Numbered from the stretch's first letter, positions 49,909 to 59,503 are shown. The stretch is DNA of 64,000 nucleotides from Yersinia canariae (GCF_009831415.1 NZ_CP043727.1:186001-250000), one strand, 5' to 3'. Notes: generated by a model not told the origin, from the letters alone. Translations and numbers: made by a program.

Positions 49909-51564
49909 ATGACGAACAGTTCTCCTTACACAGAAACGGATGTCATCATTATTGGTGGTGGCGCGACCGGTGCCGGGATTGCCCGAGACTGCGCCAGACG
50001 CGGTTTGGCTTGCACGCTTTTGGAGAGGCATGACATTGCTACCGGTGCGACGGGCCGCAATCATGGCTTATTACACAGTGGCGCACGTTATGCTGTAACC
50101 GACGGTGAGTCCGCGCGTGAATGTATTGAAGAAAACCGGATTCTGAAACGCATTGCCCGCCATTGTATTGAGCAAACCGATGGCTTGTTTATCACCTTGC
50201 CGGAAGACTCTCTGGACTATCAGGAACAATTTATTGCTCGCTGCCAGGAGGCGGGGATCGACACCGAAGCCATTGATCCTAAACAAGCATTACGGCTTGA
50301 GCCCGCCGCTAACCCCGCGCTGATTGCTGCCGTGCGCGTACCGGACGGTACAGTTGATCCCTTCCGCTTAACCGCCGCCAATATGTTGGATGCACGTGAG
50401 CACGGTGCCAATGTGCTGACTTATCATGAAGTTATCGGCTTATTGCGTCACGGTGATCGAGTGAGTGGCGTGCGCGTTTTTGATCACAAAAATCAGCGGC
50501 AATATGATATTCATGCGCAAATTGTCGTGAATGCGGCGGGGATCTGGGGCCAGCATATTGCAGAATACGCCGATCTTCGTATTCGCATGTTTCCCGCCAA
50601 AGGCGCGCTGTTGATCCTGGGGCATCGGATCAACAACATGGTGATCAATCGCTGCCGTAAACCCGCAGACGCCGACATTCTGGTGCCGGGCGATACCATT
50701 TCACTGATTGGTACCACTTCCACCCATATTGAATACGACCAAATAGACAATATGGTTGTCACGGCACAAGAGGTGGATACCTTAATTCGCGAAGGCTCCA
50801 AACTGTCGCCACAACTGGCACAAACGCGCATTTTACGTGCTTATGCTGGGGTTAGGCCGCTGGTTGCCAGTGATGATGATCCTTCAGGGCGTAATGTTAG
50901 TCGCGGTATTGTATTGCTCGATCATGCCAGCCGCGATGGGTTGGAAGGCTTTATCACCATCACTGGCGGCAAGTTGATGACCTATCGGCTGATGGCGGAA
51001 TGGGCCACAGATAAAGTGTGTGAAAAGCTGGGTGTGACAGCGGCCTGCACCACAGCACAAGAGCCGCTGCCCGGCTCACAACAGTCGGCAGAACAGACTC
51101 TCAGCAAAGTCATTTCCTTACCTGCCAGCATTCGCGGCTCCGCTGTTTATCGTCATGGCGACCGTGCGACACAGCTATTGGCTGGAAACCGTCTGGATAA
51201 CAGCTTGGTGTGCGAGTGTGAGGCCGTGACTGCCGGTGAAGTGCGCTATGCCATTGAATCTCTTTCAGTTAATAACCTACTGGATTTACGCCGTCGCACC
51301 CGGGTTGGCATGGGGACTTGTCAGGGCGAGCTTTGCGCTTGCCGTGCCGCGGGTTTACTCAGCCGCTTTAAGGTGACCACACCGCAGCAATCTCGTGAAC
51401 AGCTTAGGCAGTTTTTGAATGAGCGCTGGAAAGGCGTACGCCCGATAGCGTGGGGCGACGCCTTGCGGGAAAGCGAGTTTACTCATTGGGTTTATCAAGG
51501 GCTTTGTGGTCTGGATGATAGCCCGAGTGCTGCCAATGTTCAGGAGAAACCAGATGAAATTTGA
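49909..51564 (+). CDS. glpA: Anaerobic glycerol-3-phosphate dehydrogenase subunit A
   Basis: Catalytic FAD subunit of the anaerobic G3P dehydrogenase, which passes electrons to quinones with fumarate or nitrate as acceptors. 551 residues from ATG 49909; the FAD motif IIGGGATGAGIARD (about 15-28) and RHDIATGATGRNHGLLHSGARY (about 41-62, split in the protein core) are typical. A C-terminal Cys-rich BFD-like domain (VCECEAVTAGE, GTCQGELCACR) is present. It overlaps glpB by 11 bases. Confidence 0.97.
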   Translation: MTNSSPYTETDVIIIGGGATGAGIARDCARRGLACTLLERHDIATGATGRNHGLLHSGARYAVTDGESARECIEENRILKRIARHCIEQTDGLFITLPEDSLDYQEQFIARCQEAGIDTEAIDPKQALRLEPAANPALIAAVRVPDGTVDPFRLTAANMLDAREHGANVLTYHEVIGLLRHGDRVSGVRVFDHKNQRQYDIHAQIVVNAAGIWGQHIAEYADLRIRMFPAKGALLILGHRINNMVINRCRKPADADILVPGDTISLIGTTSTHIEYDQIDNMVVTAQEVDTLIREGSKLSPQLAQTRILRAYAGVRPLVASDDDPSGRNVSRGIVLLDHASRDGLEGFITITGGKLMTYRLMAEWATDKVCEKLGVTAACTTAQEPLPGSQQSAEQTLSKVISLPASIRGSAVYRHGDRATQLLAGNRLDNSLVCECEAVTAGEVRYAIESLSVNNLLDLRRRTRVGMGTCQGELCACRAAGLLSRFKVTTPQQSREQLRQFLNERWKGVRPIAWGDALRESEFTHWVYQGLCGLDDSPSAANVQEKPDEI

Positions 51565-52828
51565 TGTGATTATCATCGGTGGTGGGCTAGCTGGGCTGGC
51601 GTGCGGTATTCGCCTCGCCGAGCAAGGTAAATATTGCGCGATTGTCAGCGCCGGCCAAAATGCGCTGCATTTTTCTTCTGGCTCTTTGGATTTATTGGCG
51701 AAGTTGCCTAATGGGCAGGCGGTCAGCCAGCCACTTTCTGCACTTGAAACTCTGGCGGAGTTAGCGCCTGAGCATCCATATAGCAAAATGGGGCAAATAG
51801 GCCAGGTGGGTGAGTTGGCCCAACAAGCCGAGTCCCTGTTAAGCCGCTGCGGCCTGAATCTGGTCGGTAGCGCGACCAAAAATCACTTACGCCTGACGCC
51901 GTTGGGCAACTGTCGACCCACATGGCTCAGCCCGTCGGATATTCCTGTTGCGCCATTGGGTGGCCCGCTACCGTGGCAAAAAGTGGCAGTGATTGGTATT
52001 GAAGGATTCCTCGACTTTCAACCGCAAATGGTGGCCAGTGCCTTGCAGGAGCAGGGTGTCGAAGCCACAGCAGATTATCTGCATTTACCGGCACTGGACC
52101 GTTTGCGCGATAACCCCAGCGAATTCCGCGCGGTGAATATTGCGCGTGTACTGGATCAACCCGAAAATCTGCAACCGCTGGCCAATGAGCTGGCGCGTTT
52201 GTCATCCACCGCAGAAATGATTTTACTACCAGCTTGTATTGGGCTGGATGAGTCAGCGCCATTGGATGCGCTGCGCGCGGCCGTGGGTAAACCGATTCAA
52301 TTATTACCAACACTGCCGCCGTCATTGCTTGGCATGCGCTTACATCAGGCTCTACGTCACCGTTTCCAGCAATTAGGCGGTATTGTCATGCCGGGTGATG
52401 CGGTATTGCGTGCTGAGCTGGTGGGGAATCGGATTACCGGGCTATATAGCCGCAATCATGGCGATATTCCACTGCGTGCGGCCCAGATGGTGCTGGCGAG
52501 TGGCAGTTTCTTCAGTAATGGGCTGGTAGCAACCTTTGAGCATGTCTATGAGCCAATACTGGATCTGGATATTTTATCACTACCCAATCGCGCAGATTGG
52601 AGCAACAGCAATATGTTTGCGCCGCAACCTTATTTGCAATTTGGCGTCAACACCGATAACCGGCTACGGGCGCTGCGCGGCGGGGTAGCACTGGATAATC
52701 TGTATGTTATTGGCGCGGTTCTCGGGGGATACGATCCGCTGCAACAGGGCTGTGGCGCAGGTGTTTCACTCACCAGTGCTTTGTTTGCTGCCGAGCAGAT
52801 TGTTAGCGCCATGGAGGTGACATTATGA
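51554..52828 (+). CDS. glpB: Anaerobic glycerol-3-phosphate dehydrogenase subunit B
   Basis: Flavin-binding subunit of about 424 residues. The N-terminal FAD motif is VIIIGGGLAGLACGIRLAE (about 5-23), and the C-terminal GAVLGGYDPLQQGCGAGVSL (about 391-410) is conserved. The ATG at 51554 lies inside the end of glpA (GGAGAAACCAG before it). It ends overlapping the glpC start as ATGA. Confidence 0.96.
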   Translation: MKFDVIIIGGGLAGLACGIRLAEQGKYCAIVSAGQNALHFSSGSLDLLAKLPNGQAVSQPLSALETLAELAPEHPYSKMGQIGQVGELAQQAESLLSRCGLNLVGSATKNHLRLTPLGNCRPTWLSPSDIPVAPLGGPLPWQKVAVIGIEGFLDFQPQMVASALQEQGVEATADYLHLPALDRLRDNPSEFRAVNIARVLDQPENLQPLANELARLSSTAEMILLPACIGLDESAPLDALRAAVGKPIQLLPTLPPSLLGMRLHQALRHRFQQLGGIVMPGDAVLRAELVGNRITGLYSRNHGDIPLRAAQMVLASGSFFSNGLVATFEHVYEPILDLDILSLPNRADWSNSNMFAPQPYLQFGVNTDNRLRALRGGVALDNLYVIGAVLGGYDPLQQGCGAGVSLTSALFAAEQIVSAMEVTL

Positions 52829-54078
52829 CGTGGTTACCACAGCACGAAGACATTCAGGATAAACATGTGTCGCGGGATAATAGCTTTGAAAGTTGTATCA
52901 AATGCACGGTGTGCACCACTTATTGCCCGGTGGCGAAAGTTAACCCACTTTATCCGGGGCCAAAACAAGCTGGCCCCGATGGCGAGCGCCTGCGCCTGAA
53001 AGATCCGGCCCTATATGACGATGCATTGAAATATTGCACTAACTGCAAACGCTGCGAAGTAGCTTGCCCGTCAGATGTTAAAATCGGCGACATCATTCAG
53101 CGCGCGAAAGCCAGTTACAGCAGTAATAAGCCAAAGCTGCGCGATGCTATTCTCAGCCACACCGATATCATGGGCACCCTCTCAACACCGTTTGCTCCGG
53201 TCATCAATGCGGTCACGGGGTTAAAACCGGTGCGGGCTTTGCTGGATAAAGCGCTGAAAATTGATCACCGCCGTGAGTTACCAAAATACTCGTTTGGCAC
53301 ATTCCGCCGCTGGTATCGCAAACAAGCAGAGAAACAGCAACAATATACTGAACAGGTGGCGTTTTTTCATGGCTGCTTTGTTAACTATAACCATCCGCAG
53401 TTGGGTAAGGATTTAGTCAGTGTATTCAATGCAATGAACATTGGTGTTCAATTGCTTAAACGCGAGAAATGCTGTGGTGTGCCGCTGATTGCAAATGGAT
53501 TTATCGAACAGGCGAAAAAGCAGGCGCGGGTGAATCTGGAGTCCCTCACTGACGCCGTGATTGGCCGGGATATCCCAGTGGTTGCAACCTCCTCAAGCTG
53601 TACCTTTACGCTACGAGATGAATATCCACATTTGCTGGATGTCGATACTGCGCCGGTGCGTGACAAAGTGGAGCTGGCGACGCGCTATCTCTACCGTTTA
53701 TTAGATAAAGGGCGGGAGTTACCATTAAAACCTCTATTTTCAGCAAATAACACACCATTACGCATTGCCTATCACACGCCTTGTCATATGGAAAAGATGG
53801 GGTGGACGGCTTATACCCTGGCCTTGTTACAGCGCATTCCGGGTATTGAGCTGGTGGTGTTGGATTCTCAATGTTGTGGGATTGCCGGGACATATGGTTT
53901 TAAATCAGAGAATTACGCTACATCCCAAGGGATTGGGGCCTCATTATTCCAGCAGATTGAAGACAGTGGTGTTGATTTGGTGATTACAGATTGCGAAACC
54001 TGCAAATGGCAGATTGAGATGTCGACCAGCAAGAAATGCGAGCATCCGATTACCTTGCTGGCGCAAGCACTGGCGTGA
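52825..54078 (+). CDS. glpC: Anaerobic glycerol-3-phosphate dehydrogenase subunit C
   Basis: Membrane-anchoring iron-sulfur subunit of 417 residues. Two ferredoxin-type clusters are seen: CIKCTVCTTYCPV (about 25-37) and CTNCKRCEVACPSD (about 72-85). Two CCG domains follow, with KCCGVP (about 214-219) and DSQCCGIAGTYG (about 348-359), the heterodisulfide-reductase-like motif. The N-terminus is about a dozen residues longer than I recall for E. coli GlpC. Confidence 0.96.
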   Translation: MTWLPQHEDIQDKHVSRDNSFESCIKCTVCTTYCPVAKVNPLYPGPKQAGPDGERLRLKDPALYDDALKYCTNCKRCEVACPSDVKIGDIIQRAKASYSSNKPKLRDAILSHTDIMGTLSTPFAPVINAVTGLKPVRALLDKALKIDHRRELPKYSFGTFRRWYRKQAEKQQQYTEQVAFFHGCFVNYNHPQLGKDLVSVFNAMNIGVQLLKREKCCGVPLIANGFIEQAKKQARVNLESLTDAVIGRDIPVVATSSSCTFTLRDEYPHLLDVDTAPVRDKVELATRYLYRLLDKGRELPLKPLFSANNTPLRIAYHTPCHMEKMGWTAYTLALLQRIPGIELVVLDSQCCGIAGTYGFKSENYATSQGIGASLFQQIEDSGVDLVITDCETCKWQIEMSTSKKCEHPITLLAQALA

Positions 54079-54094
54079 AGTGAAAGTCAAAGAC

Positions 54095-54117
54095 AGAGCG
54101 CGGTTTACCCGCGCTCT
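54095..54117 (+). terminator. Hairpin after glpC
   Basis: AGAGCGCGG-TTTAC-CCGCGCTCT is a 9-bp GC-rich stem 16 bases after the glpC stop. The following ATTGAG has no U-run, so termination may need Rho. Confidence 0.6.
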
Positions 54118-54154
54118 ATTGAGAAAGGCCACCTCAAACTTATGTGACTGATAG

Positions 54155-54679
54155 TTAATTCAATTTCAAGGTGCTGATAATCGACTCAGCTTCAGTTTGC
54201 GCTTGCTGCTGATTTTCGGCTGGCAAGGTAATTTGTAATGTCATCAATCGGTTATCAACTTTACCCATCAACACTGAAGAATAGGCTTTCTGGCCACCGC
54301 TGGTAATAATACTGTCCAATTGTTGGAAAGGATGCCCATCGACCTTAATGGCTTTGTTCGTCACGACTTGCAGGTTGGCATCGCGGGCACGTTGCTGCTC
54401 AGCCAAGCGCTCAGTGAGAACATCCAATGCTTCATTGGTATTATCACCTAAAATCACGATAACCGCTTTATCGCCAGTTTTATTGGCGTAAACGTGCATA
54501 TTGTTAGCCTGATTACCCATTTTCCCGCTTTGGTCAGATAAGTCTGCGGGTAAACTAAATGCGACTTTACCTTCCAACAAGCTGACTGGCTGGCCCACAT
54601 TGTTATCGCTGCCACCATCACAGGCACTTAATCCTGCAACCAGCAGGCCAACAGCAAGAAACTTGGTTATTTTATGCAT
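54155..54679 (-). CDS. dcrB: DcrB-family lipoprotein
   Basis: 174 residues with a lipoprotein signal peptide and lipobox LSAC (Cys at about 20). The mature part matches DcrB/DUF1795, an envelope protein found in E. coli through phage C1 and C6 infection and since linked to lipoprotein maturation. The neighbour yhhQ upstream is the same as in E. coli. Function here rests on homology. Confidence 0.9.
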   Translation of the reverse strand: MHKITKFLAVGLLVAGLSACDGGSDNNVGQPVSLLEGKVAFSLPADLSDQSGKMGNQANNMHVYANKTGDKAVIVILGDNTNEALDVLTERLAEQQRARDANLQVVTNKAIKVDGHPFQQLDSIITSGGQKAYSSVLMGKVDNRLMTLQITLPAENQQQAQTEAESIISTLKLN

Positions 54680-54701
54680 GGGAATCCCTTATTGATGATT
54701 A

Positions 54702-54762
54702 ATATCCCCTTATTACTTGAGGTTGCAGGGGATGGCCTGCAACGCCAACTACTTTGGGTATA
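54702..54762 (+). repeat. Short ERIC-like palindrome (internal deletion) before dcrB
   Basis: A 61-bp element with TATCCC and GGGTATA ends and ACTTGAGGTTGCA / TGCAACGCCAACT arms, resembling the terminal parts of the ERIC copies without their central stem. It lies in the yhhQ-dcrB gap. Confidence 0.45.
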
Positions 54763-54797
54763 GCCTTATCGCACCTTATTCAGACGCCAAAAGCAAT

Positions 54798-55478
54798 CTA
54801 TTGTTCAGCAGGGCTCACCCGAGTTAGTGCTTGTTGTTCGGTCTGTCGGGCAAAGTATTTCAATAACATATTGAGCATCACACCATAGGCTGGCAAGAAG
54901 AACAACATGCAGATCAATAGCTTGAAGCTATAATCTACCAAAGCGATCTCTACCCAGTTTGCCGCCATGAAAGGATCAGAGCTGCGGTAGAATGCAATAA
55001 AGAAGAACGCCATGGTGTCGCTGATATTGCCAAAGAACATCGCGGCGGTTGGGGCAACCCACCATGCACTGCGCTGACGAAGGCGATTAAATACTTGAAC
55101 ATCAAGGATTTGGCCTAGGACATATGCCATGAAACTGGCAACAGCGATTCGGGCTACTACCAGATTAAAACTGGTTAATGCCGGGAATCCTTGCCAGCTT
55201 CCCTGATAAAACAGGGCAGAAATGAGATATGAAATAAGCAAAGCCGGCACCATGACGGACAAAATAATTCTGCGTGCCAATGGGGCACCAAAAATCCGCA
55301 CGGTCAGGTCAGTGGCTAAGAAGATAAATGGGAAGGTAAAAGCCCCCCAAGTGGTGTGAAAACCGAAGATAGCGATCGGCAATTGCACCAGATAGTTGCT
55401 GGAGGTGATGATGACAATATGGAATAGCGATAGCCATACCAAAGCGGTCATCCGCTGTTGGGCTGTAAACGAAAACAT
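54798..55478 (-). CDS. yhhQ: Queuosine precursor (preQ0/preQ1) transporter YhhQ
   Basis: Inner-membrane vitamin-transporter-like protein of 226 residues with six or so membrane segments, responsible in E. coli for uptake of preQ0/preQ1 for tRNA queuosine. Conserved: SLFHIVIITSSNYLVQ (about 17-32), FHTTWGAFTFPFIFLATDLT (about 39-58) and MFFGNISDTMAFF. The ATG at 55478 follows AAGGTCACATTT. A preQ1-I-type aptamer overlaps this ribosome binding site. Confidence 0.95.
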   Translation of the reverse strand: MFSFTAQQRMTALVWLSLFHIVIITSSNYLVQLPIAIFGFHTTWGAFTFPFIFLATDLTVRIFGAPLARRIILSVMVPALLISYLISALFYQGSWQGFPALTSFNLVVARIAVASFMAYVLGQILDVQVFNRLRQRSAWWVAPTAAMFFGNISDTMAFFFIAFYRSSDPFMAANWVEIALVDYSFKLLICMLFFLPAYGVMLNMLLKYFARQTEQQALTRVSPAEQ

Positions 55479-55483
55479 AAATG

Positions 55484-55519
55484 TGACCTTTTTGGTTATT
55501 GGGGTGAGGGAACCCAAAC
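55484..55519 (-). promoter_or_regulatory. preQ1-I riboswitch upstream of yhhQ
   Basis: The minus-strand RNA reads UUGGG-UUCCCUCAC-CCCAA-UAACCAAAAAGG. It has the same shape as class I preQ1 aptamers: a 5-bp stem, a short C/U-rich loop ending in a C beside the 3' strand, and an A-rich tail whose last bases pair with the loop to make a pseudoknot. The tail AAGG is the yhhQ Shine-Dalgarno, and CCU in the loop can pair with AGG, so ligand should shut off translation. I recall that this class occurs before COG1738 (yhhQ) genes. Confidence 0.85.
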
Positions 55520-55728
55520 ATAATGTGCCGCAATTTCTGCGACGCGCGGCATAATACGCGTTTGCGCAACGAATGCAATGGTTAATTTTAGCGCAAACGA
55601 TGGCTTATCCACGGAATTTATTGTGCCACTTGCACCTTAAAACCGGCGGAGTAAACTATCCCGCTTCGTAAGCCTACTTGCATTTTATATTGCTATTAAC
55701 CTGTTTACTGACACACAAGAGAACTGCA

Positions 55729-55983
55729 ATGACCGATATTTTTGCCAATCCGGATAAAACACTTGATGCACTGGGCCTGCGTTGCCCGGAGCCGGTGATG
55801 ATGGTGCGTAAAACAGTCCGGCATATGGAAGACGGTCAAACTCTGCTTATTATTGCTGATGATCCGGCCACGACCCGTGATATTCCCGGTTTTTGCCGCT
55901 TTATGGACCACCAGTTGTTGGCTCAAGATACCCAACAAACGCCTTATCGCTATTTGGTCAAGAAAGGGGCAAAAACGGAGTAA
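55729..55983 (+). CDS. tusA: Sulfur carrier protein TusA
   Basis: 84-residue SirA/TusA-family sulfur carrier that takes persulfide from IscS and passes it to TusBCD for tRNA 2-thiouridine. The active Cys lies in [14 protein letters not shown] (Cys about 19). The ATG at 55729 follows AAGAGAACTGCA; the frame extends 17 codons upstream, but that is not part of the family. It is convergent with zntA, the usual enterobacterial order. Confidence 0.96.
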   Translation: MTDIFANPDKTLDALGLRCPEPVMMVRKTVRHMEDGQTLLIIADDPATTRDIPGFCRFMDHQLLAQDTQQTPYRYLVKKGAKTE

Positions 55984-56005
55984 TTTGCCGCTTTTGCCCT
56001 TGCTC

Positions 56006-58333
56006 CTAAATATCTCTCTTGCGCAATAACCTCAGCGCATTTGCTGTCACTAACGCTGTTGCCCCGGAGTCTGCTAATACTGCCAGCCACAAACCGGTCA
56101 ACCCCAGTAATGTGGTCACCAGGAAAATACCTTTTAGCCCCAATGCGATAGTAATATTCTGGCGAATATTGGCGTTGGCCGCGCGTGATAACAGGATGAT
56201 TTCAGCCAGCCCAGTCAGCCGGTTATGGGTCAGTGCGGCATCGGCTGTTTCCAACGCAACATCAGTGCCACTGCCCATCGCAATACCGATACTGGCGGCT
56301 TTCATCGCCGGGGCATCATTGATGCCATCCCCGACCATCACCGTAGGGTGGGCCACATTCAGTGCCATAACTGCCTGGACTTTATCGGCCGGTAGCAATC
56401 CCGCTTGGTAATCAATTCCCAGTTCGTTGGCAATGGCTGCGGCTGCTCGTGGGTTATCACCAGTTAGCATTACACCTTGAATTCCTAACTTTTTCAGCGA
56501 ATCAATAGCTTGTTTTGCATCATTGCGTAAAGTGTCACGCAGCGCCACTAAACCAATGAATTTCTCATTTTCCAGCACGGCGACGGCGGTTTTACCGCTA
56601 CTTTCCAGCTCATCGAGCTGCACTAGCCACTCAGTAGTTAATAATGCCGGTGATATTTTACTGGGCGCACTGACAAGAATAGTTAGCCCGTTGACTTTGC
56701 CCTCCACTCCAACGCCCGCCAATGCCCGTCGCTCTTCGGCGAGTGGCAACATAGTGGTGTTTTGTTGCGCGCGTTGCATGATGGCCACTGCCAATGGATG
56801 GTGCGACCCCGCTTCGACCGCTGCCGCCAGTGCTAACAGGCGAGTTTCACTCACGCCAAATACTGGCAATATATCAGTGACTTGCGGTTTTCCCTCGGTC
56901 AGTGTCCCGGTTTTGTCAAAGGCCACAGTTTGAATGCGGCCCAGTTGCTCTAGCGCGGCCCCCCCTTTGATGAGCGCGCCGCGCCGCGTTGCAGCAGCCA
57001 GTGCAGAGGTGATCGCCGCTGGGGTAGAAATGACTAACGCACATGGGCAGCCAATCAGTAGCAATGTCAGCCCCCGGTAAATCCAGGTTTCCCAAGGCTC
57101 GGCGAAAGCCAGAGGCGGAACCAGCATCACCAGCGCCGAGAGAAACATAATTGCGGGCGTATAAATGCGGCTGAAACGGTCAATAAAACGCTCAATAGGT
57201 GCGCGGCGTTCTTCTGCTAATTCAATAAGTTGTAGAATGCGGTCAATGGCATTATTGCCCGGTTCTGAAATAACCCGCATTTCAGTGGCCCGGTCGACCG
57301 ACAAGCTCCCCGCTGCAACTTTTTCACCTTTCTGGCGTTCAATAGGGATAGATTCGCCAGTGAGTGCGCTTTCATCAAAACTGGCAAAAGGGGTCATTAA
57401 TTCAGCATCAGCGGGCAGTCGACCGCCGGGCGAGATTTCAATGATATCGCCAGGGCGTAAGCTGGAAACCGGAACTTGTCTGCGTTCACCATTTTTTAGC
57501 AGCAGCGCTTCTTCAGGTACTAACGCCATCAACGCCGTCACGCCACGACGAGCGCGGTTTGCCGCATAAGATTCGAGTAATTCACCAATCATAAACAGCA
57601 GCAATACCATTGCCGCTTCGGCAGTAGCGCCAATAAACATCGCCCCGATAGCCGCGACACTCATTAATGTTTCAATAGCGAATGGTGTGCCGGAACGAAT
57701 AAGCTTCCAAGCTTTGGTGGCAATCGGGATCAACCCGACAATTGTCGTCGCGGTAAAGGCGAATTCGCTCAGTTCAATGCTGAATAAAGAGATTCCCCAA
57801 CTGATGAGCATTAGCGTGGTTAATAATGCAATGGGTATGTATTCACGATAGCGTGATTCTTGCGCGCTGGTTTTGCTTGCCGCAGGTGATTGGGTATCGA
57901 CCAGACTGAACCCCGCCTTGATAACCGCCTGCTGCACTTCGGGGCGAATATCTGACTGGGCGTCGACAACCAGCTTTTCTGTAGCAAAGAGAACTTTTAC
58001 ATTTTCAACACCGATGAGGCTACTGACTGCATTTTCAATTTTACGGGCACAACTTGGGCAATCCATCCCTTTAACTTGCCAACTAAAACGCTGACTACCA
58101 GAAGGTAGCGCGGTAGCAAGCCTGTCGCTTTCCTCATCGCCCTCATCAGTGAGGCTCTGACTACAGCAGCCTCCTTCATGATGTGAATGCTCACTCACTG
58201 AAACTGTACTGTCGTTGCTGGTATTGGCCGTTTGTTGGCTGCTGCAACCTGTTTGTTTTTTTGCATGAGTATGTCCACAGCCACAGTGACTGTGTGTATC
58301 TGCTGAATGTTGATGTTCGGAATGTGAATGCAT
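56006..58333 (-). CDS. zntA: Zn(II)/Cd(II)/Pb(II)-exporting P-type ATPase ZntA
   Basis: 775-residue P1B-type ATPase. An unusually His/Cys-rich N-terminus (about 1-60: HSHSEHQHS, CGCGHTH, HSHHEGGCCS) precedes the heavy-metal domain with GMDCPSCARKIE (about 88-99). Then: eight membrane helices with the CPC motif GCPCALVISTPAA (about 429-441), phosphorylation site DKTGTLT (about 474-480), TGDN, and the hinge VGDGINDAPAMK (about 668-679). It exports excess zinc, cadmium and lead across the inner membrane. Confidence 0.96.
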   Translation of the reverse strand: MHSHSEHQHSADTHSHCGCGHTHAKKQTGCSSQQTANTSNDSTVSVSEHSHHEGGCCSQSLTDEGDEESDRLATALPSGSQRFSWQVKGMDCPSCARKIENAVSSLIGVENVKVLFATEKLVVDAQSDIRPEVQQAVIKAGFSLVDTQSPAASKTSAQESRYREYIPIALLTTLMLISWGISLFSIELSEFAFTATTIVGLIPIATKAWKLIRSGTPFAIETLMSVAAIGAMFIGATAEAAMVLLLFMIGELLESYAANRARRGVTALMALVPEEALLLKNGERRQVPVSSLRPGDIIEISPGGRLPADAELMTPFASFDESALTGESIPIERQKGEKVAAGSLSVDRATEMRVISEPGNNAIDRILQLIELAEERRAPIERFIDRFSRIYTPAIMFLSALVMLVPPLAFAEPWETWIYRGLTLLLIGCPCALVISTPAAITSALAAATRRGALIKGGAALEQLGRIQTVAFDKTGTLTEGKPQVTDILPVFGVSETRLLALAAAVEAGSHHPLAVAIMQRAQQNTTMLPLAEERRALAGVGVEGKVNGLTILVSAPSKISPALLTTEWLVQLDELESSGKTAVAVLENEKFIGLVALRDTLRNDAKQAIDSLKKLGIQGVMLTGDNPRAAAAIANELGIDYQAGLLPADKVQAVMALNVAHPTVMVGDGINDAPAMKAASIGIAMGSGTDVALETADAALTHNRLTGLAEIILLSRAANANIRQNITIALGLKGIFLVTTLLGLTGLWLAVLADSGATALVTANALRLLRKRDI

Positions 58334-58387
58334 GGTGCCTCCTGGACAGAATGTAAAAGATATACAGGATTGAGCCGGTATGGTTGC

Positions 58388-58419
58388 ACTCTACACCTTG
58401 GAGTCAACTCCAGAGTCAA
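58388..58419 (-). promoter_or_regulatory. ZntR-type promoter of zntA
   Basis: On the minus strand TTGACT, a 20-base spacer, then TAGAGT. The spacer contains the palindrome TGGAGTTGACTCCA, and a spacer of 20 rather than 17 is the hallmark of MerR-family activation by DNA twisting. It resembles the E. coli zntA promoter. zntR itself is not in the window. Confidence 0.88.
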
Positions 58420-58589
58420 GAGGGTAAATGAGAATAATTACTAAGCGGGGCTGAAACCAAGAGAAGGATATAACAGAAAGGAACGCACTTTGCGCTGAAC
58501 ACACGGGTTCCATCCTTGGAACCGTAAGGCCATATGACTATGAAAATACTGTTTCGTAGTCATCGGTTAATTATAAATTCATTGGTTAA

Positions 58590-59216
58590 TTATAAATATA
58601 GTGACCTGACAATCAGGAAGTGCCCAACAAAGTAGCACCCCGCGACGATGGCATCTGAAGCTCGGAAAGAAAAGCGATAGCGGTTTAGCAGCCAGATTGC
58701 ATGGGATATCAGCAATAACACGGTCCCTGTCAGCAATGAGAAACTCAGGTCTGTGCTACGAGCAAAGTATTGTTCACCAGCCATCCACACCATAAGCAAT
58801 GTCATCCCGATGAACGCAACCACCGGCCAGCGCATTTCTTCCAGTCGGGTCCAGATTGTGGCTAACAGTAATGCACCCACGATAATGAGCACCAAGGGGA
58901 GCGGCCAGAACAGGGTGAATGTCATCTGGCTGGCAAAACTGATGGTATACAATAAATGAGAGAGGAAGAATGCGCCTAGAGCATAAAGTAAGCGCTCACT
59001 GGGTAGCAGCAATAAGGCATCGGCGACCAGTGTTGCCAGCAGACCTAAAACAATCAGGTAGCCAGCAGGGCCGAGGATAGGCGCTTGCCATGCAAGTAAA
59101 AGCAAGAGTAGCAGAGTGACAGGCTTAAATACCCAACGTTGCCAGCGTGGGCCTCGGTAAGTTGCATCGACAAACAACCAACCAGAAAAGAATACGGCAA
59201 GGAATGGCCAGCTCAT
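58590..59216 (-). CDS. yhhN: YhhN/TMEM86-family membrane protein
   Basis: 208-residue protein with about eight membrane segments of the YhhN (TMEM86) family; animal members are lysoplasmalogenases, but bacterial function is not proved. Conserved patches include [10 protein letters not shown] (about 64-73), with Asp expected at the active site, and the C-terminal [20 protein letters not shown]. It lies next to zntA as in E. coli. Confidence 0.88.
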   Translation of the reverse strand: MSWPFLAVFFSGWLFVDATYRGPRWQRWVFKPVTLLLLLLLAWQAPILGPAGYLIVLGLLATLVADALLLLPSERLLYALGAFFLSHLLYTISFASQMTFTLFWPLPLVLIIVGALLLATIWTRLEEMRWPVVAFIGMTLLMVWMAGEQYFARSTDLSFSLLTGTVLLLISHAIWLLNRYRFSFRASDAIVAGCYFVGHFLIVRSLYL

Positions 59217-59374
59217 TATTTATCCTTTTTTCTATACAGGTTTGAATGAAAGTACCTGTGTTGTAATGATAATCCGCAACGCCAATGACTCTGAGCATAC
59301 ATCAATTAAGTGTAAGGGATGGAAGCCAAGAGTGATAGCAGCACTATGGTGATTTGCATGATTTGTGCCACTTA

Positions 59375-59392
59375 ATGCGTAGCACTACGCAT
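59375..59392. promoter_or_regulatory. Perfect palindrome upstream of the DUF1820 gene
   Basis: ATGCGTAG-CA-CTACGCAT is a perfect inverted repeat with 8-bp arms, 112 bases before the DUF1820 start. It could be a regulator binding site or a hairpin; no match to a known operator is recognised. Confidence 0.5.
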
Positions 59393-59397
59393 AATCA

Positions 59398-59482
59398 GAT
59401 TTAGCGAAGGGATAGACCGGCTGAAGTCTTGGTCTTGTCTGGCCCACATGTTATGTTAACGCCGATTTCCGTTCGCTAAATC
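59398..59482 (+). other. Long-range inverted repeat before the DUF1820 gene
   Basis: GATTTAGCGAA (59398-59408) and TTCGCTAAATC (59472-59482) are perfect 11-bp inverted copies enclosing 63 bases, and each is followed by AGGGATAG-like sequence. The second arm ends 21 bases before the DUF1820 start, so a transcript from upstream could fold close to the ribosome binding site (AAGGGATAGAGG). Confidence 0.55.
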
Positions 59483-59503
59483 AAGGGATAGAGGCAATAG
59501 CAC

